Position numbers and translations under genes: made by a program. Below, one piece after another: positions 43,118 through 52,436 of a stretch of DNA of 64,000 nucleotides (position 1 is the stretch's first letter; each line of letters opens with the position of its first letter). This DNA comes from Porphyromonadaceae bacterium FC4 (lineage in GTDB: Bacteria > Bacteroidota > Bacteroidia > Bacteroidales > Porphyromonadaceae). The notes under the pieces were generated by a model, which saw nothing but the letters and a program-made list of their open reading frames with translations, searched no databases and was not told where the DNA came from. The DNA lies in the NCBI GenBank assembly GCA_900120395.1, contig LT635553.1, forward strand, positions 150,721-214,720, given 5' to 3'.

Positions 43118-43749
43118 AGGGGGATGTAGATCACTTTTTTGTTTTCGAAGAATGGTCGGTCGGGGAAGTACTGCTCGATCTCCTCGATGGAGCATATCCT
43201 GCGGTAGGGCTTGAGTTCCTCGGTGAGGTCTCCGCCCTTGAGCATGATGACGCCATTGGGTAGAGCACCGATCTGGTCTTTGGGGTCCACCACGCGCTGT
43301 GCGATCCTCATGAGATCGCCTGCCGGCATGGCGGCTCTGCTGACCACGTAGTGGCATGGACCGTCTAGGCGCTCACCGCGCTCCTGGATGGCGGTGACGT
43401 TGGTGAGCCCGATGGTCTCGGCAATTGCCTCGGCTACCCGTACCTTTTTCCCGATGCTGTCCACCAGGGTAAAGTGTGCCTGAGGGAAGAGAATGGCGAG
43501 AGGGATGCCCGGCAGACCGCCGCCGGTGCCAATGTCGTAGATGCGTACGCCGTCGCCAAACCGTGTGAAGCGGGCGATCGCCAAGGAGTGCAGGAGATGG
43601 TGCTCCTCGACGTTGTCGATATCTTTGCGTGAGATGACATTGATCTTGGCATTCCACTCGCGGTAGAGCTCCGGTAGCTGCGCCAGTTGTTGTCGCTGCT
43701 GCTCGCTCAGGTCAGGGAAGTACTGCGTGATCAGAGGTAAGTTGGTCAT
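43114..43749 (-). CDS. rsmG: 16S rRNA (guanine-527-N7) methyltransferase
   Basis: 211 residues from the ATG at 43749 (MTNLPLITQYFPDLS). The SAM motif DIGTGGGLPGIPLAILFP and VISRKDIDNVEEHHLLHSL are characteristic. It modifies 16S rRNA G527. The start overlaps the end of the DUF3298 gene by 38 bp and the end overlaps the MBL gene, so the three are likely one operon. Confidence 0.95.
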   Translation of the reverse strand: MTNLPLITQYFPDLSEQQRQQLAQLPELYREWNAKINVISRKDIDNVEEHHLLHSLAIARFTRFGDGVRIYDIGTGGGLPGIPLAILFPQAHFTLVDSIGKKVRVAEAIAETIGLTNVTAIQERGERLDGPCHYVVSRAAMPAGDLMRIAQRVVDPKDQIGALPNGVIMLKGGDLTEELKPYRRICSIEEIEQYFPDRPFFENKKVIYIPL

Positions 43750-44581
43750 AGGGCGCAAGTAGGTAGGGGCGTAGTTCGTCGTAGGAGAGGGTGACAAAGA
43801 CCTCGCCCATGGCGTATGGGCCGATCTCGTAGACGTTGTAGATCAGGGTCACTCCTTCGTCGGAGAGGTAGAGGTTGTCGGTGATGGTGACTTCGTCGAA
43901 GTTGACCAGATCTCCGTAGAGCGGGTAGTCGCTGTCGGTATCCTGCTGCTTATCCATCGCGAGGATCTTGTCTCGGATCAGGCCGAGTATCTCCTCGCTG
44001 CGGCTAAGGTCGAGCAGCACCTCCGGCGTGATGGTCTGCTGCAGCTCGAGATCATAGCTCTTGGCTTGGTTGCCGTACATGCCGTGAGCACCACCGGTGT
44101 AGCTTGTGTAGAAGAGGATCATGGAGAGAAGTCCGTCTTGGTTGTACGCGATGCTATCCTTGGCACTCAGTTGGTTGGTGAGGATAAAGGTGAGGGTACC
44201 CATCTTACTGTCGTTGTAGTCCTCAAAGAACTCTTGTCGTCTCTGCTGTGCCAGCCGGTTGGCAAGAGTGTCCAGAGGTACGTCCGCTCCCCTACTCTCC
44301 AGGGATTGCATCAGCCAGTCGTACCGCTCTCTCACGAAACCCCGTACACCCTCTTCGAGTGGCTTGTACTTCTTCTCCGGAATATTGGGCTCCAGTAGGT
44401 CAAGCTTGGTCTCGTAGGTGTCCCCGAACTCCCGGTTCGAGTACTCCTCCGGGCTAAAGTGATCCTCTACGGTGACTTCGTGCCACCGGACCAGGTTATT
44501 CAGTTCGGTCCCCTTCTTCTCCCTATGACAGCCAAAGCAGAGCAGGCTGAAAATGACTAGGAGTGTCACTCTTTCTTTCAT
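43712..44581 (-). CDS. DUF3298/DUF4163-type lipoprotein
   Basis: 289 residues from the ATG at 44581 with a lipoprotein signal (LLVIFSLLCFGCHRE). Conserved YTGGAHGMYGNQAKSYDLE and the C-terminal LSYDELRPYLLAP match the DUF3298 region also found in RsiV-like proteins. Periplasmic or outer-membrane. Its role is unknown. A longer start (44599) is possible. Confidence 0.8.
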   Translation of the reverse strand: MKERVTLLVIFSLLCFGCHREKKGTELNNLVRWHEVTVEDHFSPEEYSNREFGDTYETKLDLLEPNIPEKKYKPLEEGVRGFVRERYDWLMQSLESRGADVPLDTLANRLAQQRRQEFFEDYNDSKMGTLTFILTNQLSAKDSIAYNQDGLLSMILFYTSYTGGAHGMYGNQAKSYDLELQQTITPEVLLDLSRSEEILGLIRDKILAMDKQQDTDSDYPLYGDLVNFDEVTITDNLYLSDEGVTLIYNVYEIGPYAMGEVFVTLSYDELRPYLLAPYDQLTSDHAVLP

Positions 44582-44630
44582 GGTGGTCGTGGTGTTCAAA
44601 AAAGCTTTGGTAGCGTTGGGTGAGAGCTTA

Positions 44631-46817
44631 CTAGTTAGCCATTTCGGAGATGAACTTCAGTCGGACGAGCCGGATCTCATCCTCCTCGCAGTCGCCGAGT
44701 TCGCTCATGGCGGTGTCCAGGTCGTCTGTCTCGGACTCCTTGAAGTACTCGTAGATATCCTCTACCTTATCCTCGTCCATGACATCATCGATGAAGTAGT
44801 CTAGGTTGATCTTGGTCCCGCTATAGACGATGGACTCTATCTCATCCAGCAGCTCGGAGAAGTCCAGGTTGTGTGTGTTGGCTATGTCCTCGAGGGACAC
44901 CTTTCGGTCGATGAGTTGGACGATTGCCACCTTGAGCTTGGACTTGTTGGGTACGGTGCGTATGCGCATATCCTCGGGTCGTTGGATATCGTTTTCCTCC
45001 ACGTACTGCATGATGACCTTCAGGAAAGGTGCGCCGTACTTCTTTGCTTTGGAGCGACCGACGCCGCTGATGTTCTGTAGCTCCTCCATCGTGATGGGGT
45101 AGTAGCTTGCCATATCCTGCAGGCTGGCGTCCTGAAAGATCACGTACGGCGGCAGGTTCTTTTCGCGTGCGGTCTTGCGTCGGAGGTCCTTGAGGATGGA
45201 GTACATGACCGGGTCGGCAGCGCCGCTGTCGCTCAGGCTTGCCCGCGAGTCGTCCTCGGACTCCTCATCGTCGGGGGTGGACACCTTGAAAGACTTGGGC
45301 TTCTTCATGAACGCCTTCCCCGTCTTTGTGATCTCCAGTGCCCCGTACTTTTCCGTATTCTTCTGTATATACCCATCGATCTCAGCTTGCTGTAGGATGG
45401 TCTCCAGTAGCTCTTCATCCTCTCCCTCGCATATCCCAAACTCGTCCAGCTGGTCATGCTTATAGTTTTCGATATCTGCTGTCATCTCTCCACTGACGAA
45501 GTCGATGACGTAGTCAGTCTTGAATTCACCCTTCAGAGCATTCAGGGCTTTGAGTACTTTTTGTAGCGTGTCTTTTGCTTCCACTTGTTTATGATTTGCC
45601 TTACAGTTATCGCAGTTGTGGCAGTTGTCCTGCCCGTATGTCTCACCAAAGTAGTGCAGTAGTATCTTTCGCCGGCAGATGGGGCTCTCGGCATACTCCT
45701 TGATCTCGCTGAGCAGCAGCCTGCCTACTTCTGTCTCGCTATTGCTCTTCTTCTTGCTTTGGAGGAGCTTGTCCATGTGCTTGATATCCTCCATGCTAAA
45801 GTAGGCGATGCACTTCCCCTCGCCATCGTCCCGTCCGGCACGTCCCGTCTCTTGGTAGTAGCTCTCCATGCTCTTGGGGATGTCGTAGTGGATCACATAG
45901 CGTACATCCGGCTTGTCTATCCCCATGCCAAAAGCGATGGTTGCGACGATCACGTCGATCTCTTCGTTGAGAAAAGCGTCCTGGGTCTGTACCCGCACCT
46001 TGGCATCAATGCCGGCATGATAGGGTAGCGCCTTGATGTGGTTCGCCTGCAGTACTTCTGCAAAGGTCTCCACCGTCTGTCGGCTCATGCAGTAGACGAT
46101 ACCGGTCTTATTGGGGTTTGACTTGACAAACTTAATAATATCCGCATCAATCCCCTCATCTTTCTTACGTATTTCGTAGTAAAGATTGGGTCGGTTGAAC
46201 GAACTGCTGAAAACCTTGGCATGCTCCATGCCCAGGCTCTTCTGTATATCCTCCCGGACCAGAGGGGTTGCTGTAGCGGTGAGAGCGATGATGGGGCGAC
46301 GCATGATCGCATCCACCACGTCCCGTATGCGCCGGTACTCCGGGCGAAAGTCGTGCCCCCACTCGCTGATGCAGTGCGCCTCGTCTACGGCATAAAAGGA
46401 GACCTTGATCTCCTGCAGCAGCTCGATGTTTTCTTTCTTGGTCAGGCTCTCCGGTGCCACGTAGAGCATCTTCGTCGCCCCGCTCCGGAGATCCTCATGC
46501 ACCTCGTCCAGCTGGGCACGGGTGAGAGAGGAGTTCATGAAGTGTGCGATGCTGTCGTGCTCCGAGCAGGCACGGAGCGAGTCGACCTGGTTTTTCATCA
46601 GCGCTATCAGCGGAGAGATGATCACCGCCGTGCCCTCGCTGATCAGGGCGGGGAGCTGATAGCAGAGACTCTTGCCGCCACCGGTGGGCATCAGCACGAA
46701 GGTATCGTGCCCGTCCAGGACGCTGTTGATGATGTCCAACTGTAGTTCCTTGAAGGAATCAAACCCAAAGAAGTGCTTCAGGGTCTTGTGCAAAAGGGCG
46801 ATCCGATCATTATCCAT
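44631..46817 (-). CDS. recQ: ATP-dependent DNA helicase RecQ
   Basis: 728 residues from the ATG at 46817. Walker A MPTGGGKSLCYQLPAL, DEAH box AVDEAHCISEWGHDFRP, motif VI QETGRAGRDDGEGKC, the zinc cluster CRRKILLHYFGE..CHNCDNC, winged helix, and an HRDC domain (LPPYVIFQDASLQDMASYYP) are all in order. An extended acidic C-terminal tail follows (EESEDDSRASL linker and DLDTAMSELGDCEEDE end). It unwinds DNA in recombination and repair. Complete. Confidence 0.97.
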   Translation of the reverse strand: MDNDRIALLHKTLKHFFGFDSFKELQLDIINSVLDGHDTFVLMPTGGGKSLCYQLPALISEGTAVIISPLIALMKNQVDSLRACSEHDSIAHFMNSSLTRAQLDEVHEDLRSGATKMLYVAPESLTKKENIELLQEIKVSFYAVDEAHCISEWGHDFRPEYRRIRDVVDAIMRRPIIALTATATPLVREDIQKSLGMEHAKVFSSSFNRPNLYYEIRKKDEGIDADIIKFVKSNPNKTGIVYCMSRQTVETFAEVLQANHIKALPYHAGIDAKVRVQTQDAFLNEEIDVIVATIAFGMGIDKPDVRYVIHYDIPKSMESYYQETGRAGRDDGEGKCIAYFSMEDIKHMDKLLQSKKKSNSETEVGRLLLSEIKEYAESPICRRKILLHYFGETYGQDNCHNCDNCKANHKQVEAKDTLQKVLKALNALKGEFKTDYVIDFVSGEMTADIENYKHDQLDEFGICEGEDEELLETILQQAEIDGYIQKNTEKYGALEITKTGKAFMKKPKSFKVSTPDDEESEDDSRASLSDSGAADPVMYSILKDLRRKTAREKNLPPYVIFQDASLQDMASYYPITMEELQNISGVGRSKAKKYGAPFLKVIMQYVEENDIQRPEDMRIRTVPNKSKLKVAIVQLIDRKVSLEDIANTHNLDFSELLDEIESIVYSGTKINLDYFIDDVMDEDKVEDIYEYFKESETDDLDTAMSELGDCEEDEIRLVRLKFISEMAN

Positions 46818-46966
46818 TGGTCCAGATATCATATTACAAATGTGTGGCAGCACGATAGCCTGGCGATCCAGGAGCTACCTTATCTATAAAGGTAGCAAAA
46901 AAAATGAAAGTGCATGCCCGCCCTCTATAATTTTCCCCCGATCGGTTGGAAAACACACCGGGAGCC

Positions 46967-47010
46967 AAAAAAGAAAGTGCCGAAGCAGCAGCTCCGGCAC
47001 TTTCTTTTTT
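46967..47010 (-). terminator. bidirectional terminator
   Basis: AAAAAAGAAAGTGCCG pairs with CGGCACTTTCTTTTTT over a 12-nt loop, 35 bp after the stop of the NlpE-like gene. Confidence 0.9.
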
Positions 47011-47044
47011 CTTCGGTACTAGTCTGTACCGCTGAGGAGAGGGC

Positions 47045-47488
47045 TTAGATGGCCTTCTTCACCAGGCGATACATGTCAGGAGTCTCAGGCATGTTGCCCT
47101 CACTGTCTACCAGGACTACAGATGTGCCCTCGTAGTGGAACTTCTGTACCATGCCGTCTGCTGCGGTCAGGGTCACGATGTTGCTCTCTGCGTCGACTGC
47201 ATAAGTACCCTCAAGCGTCTCTGCTGTGCCTTCGCCACCGTTTGCGGTCTGAGTGAATGCAAATGTATTGTCATCCTTCAGCTCCAGGGTGCTTACGAAT
47301 CCTGCGCCATCAGCCTGAGCGATGGTGCCCTCATAGGTACCTACCCACTCAGCGACCTCGATCGCCTCTTGGATCTCCATCATCTCGGATGCAGCGCCTT
47401 GGCCTTCTTCGTTCTTCTTTTTATTGTCGCAAGCAGCAAACGCTACGGTAGCGGCAAGTGCTACGGTCAGTAAAATAGTTTTCTTCAT
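47045..47488 (-). CDS. NlpE-like lipoprotein
   Basis: 147 residues from the ATG at 47488, lipoprotein signal LTVALAATVAFAACDN. The body resembles the NlpE N-terminal barrel (WVGTYEGTIAQADGAGFVST, LELKDDNTFAFTQT, LEGTYAVDAESNIVTL), which senses envelope or copper stress in other bacteria. A CxxC motif is not present, so a sensing role is doubtful. Confidence 0.8.
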   Translation of the reverse strand: MKKTILLTVALAATVAFAACDNKKKNEEGQGAASEMMEIQEAIEVAEWVGTYEGTIAQADGAGFVSTLELKDDNTFAFTQTANGGEGTAETLEGTYAVDAESNIVTLTAADGMVQKFHYEGTSVVLVDSEGNMPETPDMYRLVKKAI

Positions 47489-47541
47489 GTCTTTGTTTTC
47501 TTTTTTAATTCTGGTTGAATGATGTGAATCAATCACAACCG

Positions 47542-47549
47542 CAAATTTA
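47542..47549 (-). promoter_or_regulatory. -7 promoter box TAAATTTG for NlpE-like gene
   Basis: Minus-strand TAAATTTG preceded by a T-run, 54 bp upstream of the start at 47488. Confidence 0.5.
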
Positions 47550-47637
47550 CAAAAAAAAGTGATACGATGTATTCGCGTACCTTTTTTATCAAAGAATTGT
47601 CCCGGGCGGGTCGTAAAAATGAAGTGCCCGGTCGCAA

Positions 47638-47729
47638 GAAAAGTTTCCTACTGGAAACCGTTTGCTTCTATCCGTGAAACGTTTCTCTTTCCTACTGGAA
47701 ACATTTCTCTACTATCCGTCAAATTTTTT
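47638..47729 (+). repeat. interspersed ~90-bp repeat, copy C
   Basis: Two-unit repeat, same orientation as the downstream smpB, ending 64 bp before the smpB -7 box. Confidence 0.9.
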
Positions 47730-47792
47730 GGCTCGGTGCGGGTGCAGGAAAAATCAGAGCGGTCTCGGATACGAAGACCCTGGTTTTTTGAG

Positions 47793-47800
47793 TACCTTTG
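47793..47800 (+). promoter_or_regulatory. -7 promoter box TACCTTTG for smpB
   Basis: TACCTTTG with GGTTTTTTG upstream; 14 bp before the ATG, giving a near leaderless message. Confidence 0.55.
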
Positions 47801-47813
47801 TAGCACTAAATTT

Positions 47814-48290
47814 ATGGCAAAGAATAAGGATAACAACAGCAAGCGCGTGCTGATCAAGAACAAGCGCGCCACCTACGACTACGAGATCCTGGAGACCTTC
47901 ACCGCCGGGCTGGTGCTGTACGGCACCGAGATCAAGTCCATCCGGCAGGGCAAGGCATCTCTGGTGGATACCTTTTGCCTGGTGAGCAAGGGCGAGGTGT
48001 GGGTGAAAAACATGCATATAGCGGAGTACTTCTTTGGGAGCTACAACAACCACGTGCCCCGGCGCGACCGCAAGCTCCTGCTGCACAAGCGCGAGATCCG
48101 CAAGCTCCTGGAGGCCTCCAAGGACGTGGGGCTGACCATCATCCCGCTGAAGCTCTTCGTCAACGACCGCGGGCTGGCAAAGCTTGAGGTCGGGATAGCA
48201 AAGGGTAAGAAAGAATACGACAAGCGCAACGCCATCCGGGAGCGTGAAATCAAGCGCGAACTCTCCGATGCAAAGAAAATTCGCTGGTGA
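47814..48290 (+). CDS. smpB: SsrA-binding protein
   Basis: 158 residues from the ATG at 47814. The upstream open frame runs through repeat copy C and is not coding. Signatures: [34 protein letters not shown], and a basic C-terminal tail ([20 protein letters not shown]). It binds tmRNA to rescue stalled ribosomes. The tmRNA gene is not in the window. Confidence 0.97.
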   Translation: MAKNKDNNSKRVLIKNKRATYDYEILETFTAGLVLYGTEIKSIRQGKASLVDTFCLVSKGEVWVKNMHIAEYFFGSYNNHVPRRDRKLLLHKREIRKLLEASKDVGLTIIPLKLFVNDRGLAKLEVGIAKGKKEYDKRNAIREREIKRELSDAKKIRW

Positions 48291-48388
48291 GTCCTTGGTG
48301 GTTTGAAAGATTTGTACTATCTTTGCAAAGCAATTCTCAACAAAAGGTCATCAGAGGGTGACCACCGAGAAGTGCCCATACGGCAAAT

Positions 48389-48461
48389 GGCGCCATAGCT
48401 CAGTTGGTAGAGCAGCGGACTGAAAATCCGTGTGTCCCCGGTTCAAATCCTGGTGGTGCCA
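48389..48461 (+). tRNA. tRNA-Phe (GAA)
   Basis: 73-nt cloverleaf: acceptor GGCGCCA with TGGTGCC, D-arm GCTC-AGTTGGTA-GAGC, anticodon loop CTGAAAA, T-arm CCCGG-TTCAAAT-CCTGG. CCA is not encoded. Confidence 0.96.
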
Positions 48462-48568
48462 CTTTCCCTCCCCCTGAAGCCCTGCGAGCTACCTATTTTG
48501 GTACCGCAGGGCTTCGCTTTGTCTTTCCCCGTAGGGTCGTCTTCCTGCCCTCACGATGGTGTCAAAAA

Positions 48569-48616
48569 CAAACCCTCCCTGTAGCACGCTATCGGTGGCA
48601 TACAGGGAGGGTTTGT
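48569..48616 (+). terminator. bidirectional terminator after tRNA-Phe
   Basis: ACAAACCCTCCCTGTA pairs with TACAGGGAGGGTTTGT, followed by TGTTTT. It separates the tRNA from the convergent lipoprotein operon. Confidence 0.85.
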
Positions 48617-48644
48617 TGTTTTGAGAATGGAAGAGAAGATTCTA

Positions 48645-49340
48645 TTACTTTTGTACTCTTCCTTTTATCTCTTTTGGCCCGGCAGAAGCAGTCCGGTCTT
48701 TATCAAAGTCAGGCCCGTACTTCCCATTCGGAAGGTCTGAGAGTACAAAGGTGTTGGCACGGCGAGCACCTACGACATGATCCGTGAGAGCCGTAGATAC
48801 GGTGTTGGCCAAGAGGTTGACGAGCGCGTTGCTGGTGGAAACACCCGCCGAGCAGTCTACCGTCAAGTCTGCCGACCTTTGGAAGAGTACCTTATTGTCC
48901 TTGGTAGACTTGAGGATGTACTCGATCTCTACATTGATGGTCGAGAGAAGCGACATCTTCTCCCATTTTTTGATGACGGTAAAGAGCGCTGCGTCTGCTA
49001 CGAATACTTGCCGGAATGGCAGTAGGTTGCCATCGATAAACTGCTCTGCATCGTCTGCACTTTCGCTCTGGAGTAGTTCCTCCGCAAGTATTGGTGAAAA
49101 CACATAGTACCCCTGCTCCACGAGCGGATGGTACAATGAGGCATAGACGGCTTCCTTGGCTTCGACTTTGTCCGTCTTGTTGATCGGCGGCATCACAAGT
49201 ATACTGAGGGGCTTTTGAGCGTAGAGCTCAGGGTAGGCTTGCTCCTTGAGGAGCGTATTGCTACTGCCACAGGAGGAGAGCAGTAGGACCATCGAAACGA
49301 GCGATGTGACACCTATTAGGAGGGATTTAGTTGCTTTCAT
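48645..49340 (-). CDS. DUF799 (GNA1162-type) lipoprotein
   Basis: 231 residues, lipoprotein signal VSMVLLLSSCGSS. SILVMPPINKTDKVEAKEAV and PLVEQGYYVFSPILAEELL are family features of the DUF799/GNA1162 fold. Probably acts with the CsgG-like and DUF4810 proteins encoded upstream at the outer membrane. Overlaps the DUF4810 gene by 4 bp (ATGA-type). Confidence 0.85.
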   Translation of the reverse strand: MKATKSLLIGVTSLVSMVLLLSSCGSSNTLLKEQAYPELYAQKPLSILVMPPINKTDKVEAKEAVYASLYHPLVEQGYYVFSPILAEELLQSESADDAEQFIDGNLLPFRQVFVADAALFTVIKKWEKMSLLSTINVEIEYILKSTKDNKVLFQRSADLTVDCSAGVSTSNALVNLLANTVSTALTDHVVGARRANTFVLSDLPNGKYGPDFDKDRTASAGPKEIKGRVQK

Positions 49341-49690
49341 TTCTCAAATTGCTTAATGATTCGTTTGATGAATACCGTGCTTTCGGGATACAGTTCCACT
49401 TCTTTGTTGAGGAGTTTCAGCCCTTCTTCCCTTTTGCCCATCTTGAGGAGTAGATAGCCATACTCCGCACAGATGCCCGGCTGGATGGTCTTGCGGGTTC
49501 CGCCCGGCTTGTTGATTAGCTTCTCGTACGTGTCCATGAGCGCTTGCTCACTCTTGGGTGTGTGGGTTTTTGTATAAGTATGCACCGTGCTGTCGTAGTC
49601 GTACCAAGAGTAGAGAGTCTTGGTTGTTCCGCAGCCACACAGCAGGAGCGCAAAAAATCCCACCAGTAAAGTCTTGGAGATTGGTTTCAT
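49337..49690 (-). CDS. DUF4810 lipoprotein
   Basis: 117 residues, lipoprotein signal GFFALLLCGCGTT. LYSWYDYDSTVHTYTKTHTP near the start and a TPR-like GYLLLKMGKREEGLKLLNKE are typical of DUF4810. Second-last gene of the CsgG cluster. Function unknown. Confidence 0.85.
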   Translation of the reverse strand: MKPISKTLLVGFFALLLCGCGTTKTLYSWYDYDSTVHTYTKTHTPKSEQALMDTYEKLINKPGGTRKTIQPGICAEYGYLLLKMGKREEGLKLLNKEVELYPESTVFIKRIIKQFEK

Positions 49691-49711
49691 AATGTGAATT
49701 GTTGCTGTTGT

Positions 49712-50056
49712 TTAACGAAGTTCTATCACTTTGGTCTTTCCTGCTGAGAGAAAGATCTTGGAGTCATATAATACCGTACCCATCCGGTCACTTACTTGTA
49801 TGGTGTGTGTCCCGGGCTTTAGGATAAAGTGAGGCTCAGACCTTACTGCCTTTTTTGCATCCAGGACAATCGCTTCCCGTGGGCTTTGTTTGTCGATGCT
49901 CACGGCGACTGTTGTTTCGATGAGTTCGGGGTTCTTGCTTACGACTTTCACGTATCCCTCATCTGCATATCCTCCGGTGGCACTACCGACTGATCCGCAG
50001 GCGGTGAGTAGAGCTGCCAGACTGAAAAAGAGTAGGAGTAGAGTTGTTTTTTTCAT
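49712..50056 (-). CDS. small lipoprotein of the CsgG cluster
   Basis: 114 residues, lipoprotein signal FFSLAALLTACGS. The body is a single small beta domain (HFILKPGTHTIQVSDRMGTV) resembling a carbohydrate-binding or PEGA-like fold. No family is named. It is inserted between the CsgG-like and DUF4810 genes. Confidence 0.7.
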   Translation of the reverse strand: MKKTTLLLLFFSLAALLTACGSVGSATGGYADEGYVKVVSKNPELIETTVAVSIDKQSPREAIVLDAKKAVRSEPHFILKPGTHTIQVSDRMGTVLYDSKIFLSAGKTKVIELR

Positions 50057-50070
50057 GGTTATGTGGGTTT

Positions 50071-50973
50071 TTACTTTATTTCTTGGACGTAGTACTTCGT
50101 CAGGTCAGTAGGGTCTATCGCGCCCTCCACGACAGTGACGATCGAAAACTCTGTCAGGGGCGTGTCTCCAAGGGTTGCATCGATGGTGATGGAGCCTACC
50201 TTCTTGCCCGGGAGCTCTATCTCTACTCCAGTCTGAGGGTTCTTCACCTTCTTGCCTTTTGTGTAGATGTCAAAACGGTCGCCTACCATAAGTCCTTGTG
50301 AGGCTCCGCCTGCTATGATCGTGCCGTCCTCGCCTGCGGAAATGAGGTAGGTGCGCCACGGTTTGTCAGAGCACTTGTTGATGATGTTTTCCACCAATTG
50401 ATCAATCGCGGCAGAGATAGCCTTGTCGCCAAGCGAGGCGTCGTAGCCGCTCTTGCCCCCGAGTCCCAGGGTGCTCTTGCTTACGGTAGTGGCGTGCCCC
50501 TTTGCCTCTTCGGAGTAGGTGGCAATCCCGGTGGCTACATCTACCAGCCTGAGGCTGACGGCAGCCTCGACCTGCTGGGTCTTCTCGGCTGTGAACAGCC
50601 CGTCCTGACCGGTAGTCTTCCGTCCAAATTCTGTGACGGAGCCGAGGATGACGTAGTCTGCCTTTATCTTGTTGGCACTCGTGCCCTCTTCGACCTCTTG
50701 GACAAGAGCCTCTGCATCCGACCGCTCGAGGAGGATAAACTTGCCCGAGGCAGCCAGCTTGGCAGAGAGTATGTCCAGAGCTTGCTTGGCGATGGGGTCA
50801 TTTTCTCTGTCGTAAAAAATGCCTTTGCCGTACTGTGTCTCGTTGGAAAAGCGACCAATGGCTACCTTCCATTTTAGAGAGCGACCGGTCTCGGCTTGCC
50901 CAAATGCAGGCTGCAGGGCAGAAAATAAAACAGCTATAAGCGCTAAGCCTAAGTTTATTTGTGATCGTTTCAT
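50071..50973 (-). CDS. CsgG-family outer-membrane secretion-type protein
   Basis: 300 residues from the ATG at 50973. A longer frame to 51333 runs through repeat copy D and is rejected because a -7 box is at 51012-51019. It has a signal peptide (LALIAVLFSALQPAFGQ), CsgG-like KWKVAIGRFSNETQYGKG, ILSAKLAASGKFILLERSD, ADYVILGSVTEFG and RLVDVATGIATYSEEA, then a C-terminal beta domain (QGLMVGDRFDIYTKGKKVKN). No lipobox Cys is seen. Such proteins form or assist outer-membrane export pores. Confidence 0.88.
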   Translation of the reverse strand: MKRSQINLGLALIAVLFSALQPAFGQAETGRSLKWKVAIGRFSNETQYGKGIFYDRENDPIAKQALDILSAKLAASGKFILLERSDAEALVQEVEEGTSANKIKADYVILGSVTEFGRKTTGQDGLFTAEKTQQVEAAVSLRLVDVATGIATYSEEAKGHATTVSKSTLGLGGKSGYDASLGDKAISAAIDQLVENIINKCSDKPWRTYLISAGEDGTIIAGGASQGLMVGDRFDIYTKGKKVKNPQTGVEIELPGKKVGSITIDATLGDTPLTEFSIVTVVEGAIDPTDLTKYYVQEIK

Positions 50974-51011
50974 ATATCTGTGTACCTTTAGTGGTTTGTT
51001 GTATTTCCGAC

Positions 51012-51019
51012 CAAATGTA
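51012..51019 (-). promoter_or_regulatory. -7 promoter box TACATTTG for CsgG operon
   Basis: Minus-strand TACATTTG, 39 bp upstream of the start at 50973. Confidence 0.55.
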
Positions 51020-51075
51020 CGTAAAAAGATAATACGATATATAAGATATGTGGGGATTTTTTGTGATCTGCTCAC

Positions 51076-51167
51076 GAAATTTGACGGATAGTAGCGGAAT
51101 GTTTCCAGTAGGAAAGAAAACGATTTGACGGATAGGAGCGAACTGTTTCCAGTAGGAAACTTTTTGC
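51076..51167 (-). repeat. interspersed ~90-bp repeat, copy D
   Basis: Reverse orientation, matching the direction of the CsgG operon downstream of it. Contains TTTCCAGTAGGAAA twice and GACGGATAG twice on the plus strand. Confidence 0.9.
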
Positions 51168-51337
51168 CCTCAGGTACCAAACTTTTTTTGTGATCTGTAT
51201 CTATTTGTCTATCAGGACGGTACGGCATTCTCTCTGCTGCTTGACCAAGAGGGGACAAAAACGGCAGAGGGACATGCATTTGAGCTATGGAGGCTTTGGA
51301 ACAAGGTCTCGGATTGCGTGCGCCTTTACTCACTCTC

Positions 51338-52072
51338 TCAGGGTAGAGTGCTCGGGGTCGCTGTATTCAGCTCTACTTCGCCTCTCAGCTCCCTTCCGTC
51401 TCCTAGCTGGAGAAGTACAGAAATCCTCTGTGTCGGGACAGAGGGAGGAGCTGTCAACTCGAGGTACATAACGAATGCTTCTATCTCGAGGATTTTCGAA
51501 AGGCGGGTGTATTGGCGAAATCCAAGAGCCGGATGTCTGATGGGAGAAAGGTCTGTAATCTTTGGTGTCTGCCGGATGTCCCTCCGAGTTGTTTCGGGTG
51601 AGACGGAGTGGACGTTCTTTCCAAACTCCGGATCGAAGAAGCTATAGCTTAGTGTCGCAATATCGTTCAGAGAGCTACCTTCCGGATGAGTGTCGTTGTA
51701 TTTCGAAACAGCTACGATTGAAACCTTTTCTATAGAGGTGCTGATCGTCAAGTTGTCTGCCGGAGTGGCATGCACGTACCCCTCTTTTTGAGGCAAGTCT
51801 CCTATTGCCCTCGCCAGAGTCTCGAATTCATCGTGCGTATTGCTATTATACGGGGTGTAGAACTTTCCTGTCAGTGTCACCTGCAAAGTCGTATTGTGTT
51901 CGACTCCGGACAAACTAATGGGGTGTATCTGTAGTTGTGTCGGATTGAGAATGCCTGTAAAGAAATAGGGACTGATGGTGCCCTCTCCATCGATACCGTT
52001 ATTTCCTTTTTGGCAACTTGCGCAGACCATTGCTACCAACATTGATAGCGTAAGAAATACTCTATTTTTCAT
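51338..52072 (-). CDS. hypothetical lipoprotein
   Basis: 244 residues, lipoprotein signal LSMLVAMVCASCQKG. Beta-rich body (TLQVTLTGKFYTPYNSN, IEKVSIVAVSKYNDTHPEG) without a recognised domain. It lies upstream of the CsgG operon, separated by repeat copy D, and is probably a separate transcription unit. Confidence 0.65.
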   Translation of the reverse strand: MKNRVFLTLSMLVAMVCASCQKGNNGIDGEGTISPYFFTGILNPTQLQIHPISLSGVEHNTTLQVTLTGKFYTPYNSNTHDEFETLARAIGDLPQKEGYVHATPADNLTISTSIEKVSIVAVSKYNDTHPEGSSLNDIATLSYSFFDPEFGKNVHSVSPETTRRDIRQTPKITDLSPIRHPALGFRQYTRLSKILEIEAFVMYLELTAPPSVPTQRISVLLQLGDGRELRGEVELNTATPSTLP

Positions 52073-52436
52073 CTCCGTATTCCCTTGATGATTTGGTGAT
52101 TGTACTGAAAGTTATTAAATGTCCTTGGAGCATTTCCACTGTTGGCACCGCTGCTTTCAAGACATTGATTTCCCTGCTACAGGATGTTATAAGTCCTATA
52201 AAAAGGATGACGAAGAGCAATGATTGTTTTTTGAAAAAGTGTAATTTCCCGTGACTTAAACGAGTTTAGTAGTTGATGGATTTCTTTTGCAAAAGATACA
52301 AAAAGAGATGAGAAAAAGAAAACTACGGCTGGGTAGAGTGCAGAATCATCGCATTTGCCCCCTCTCCTGAGGGGAAAACCTCAAAGGGGAGAGTCCGTTG
52401 GATAGAGGGGAGGTGTGCTTTATTTGAAGTCTGCTA
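52073..52436. other. intergenic region
   Basis: 364 bp without a gene. A weak GC-rich hairpin (CCTCTCCTGAGG ... CCTCAAAGGGGAGAG, 52361-52395) near its right end may terminate the DUF4296 operon. Confidence 0.4.

Noticed and set aside
47559-47813. Upstream extension of smpB with the peptide [20 protein letters not shown]
   Set aside because: This is the translation of repeat copy C; similar peptides arise at the other copies. The smpB promoter lies downstream of it.
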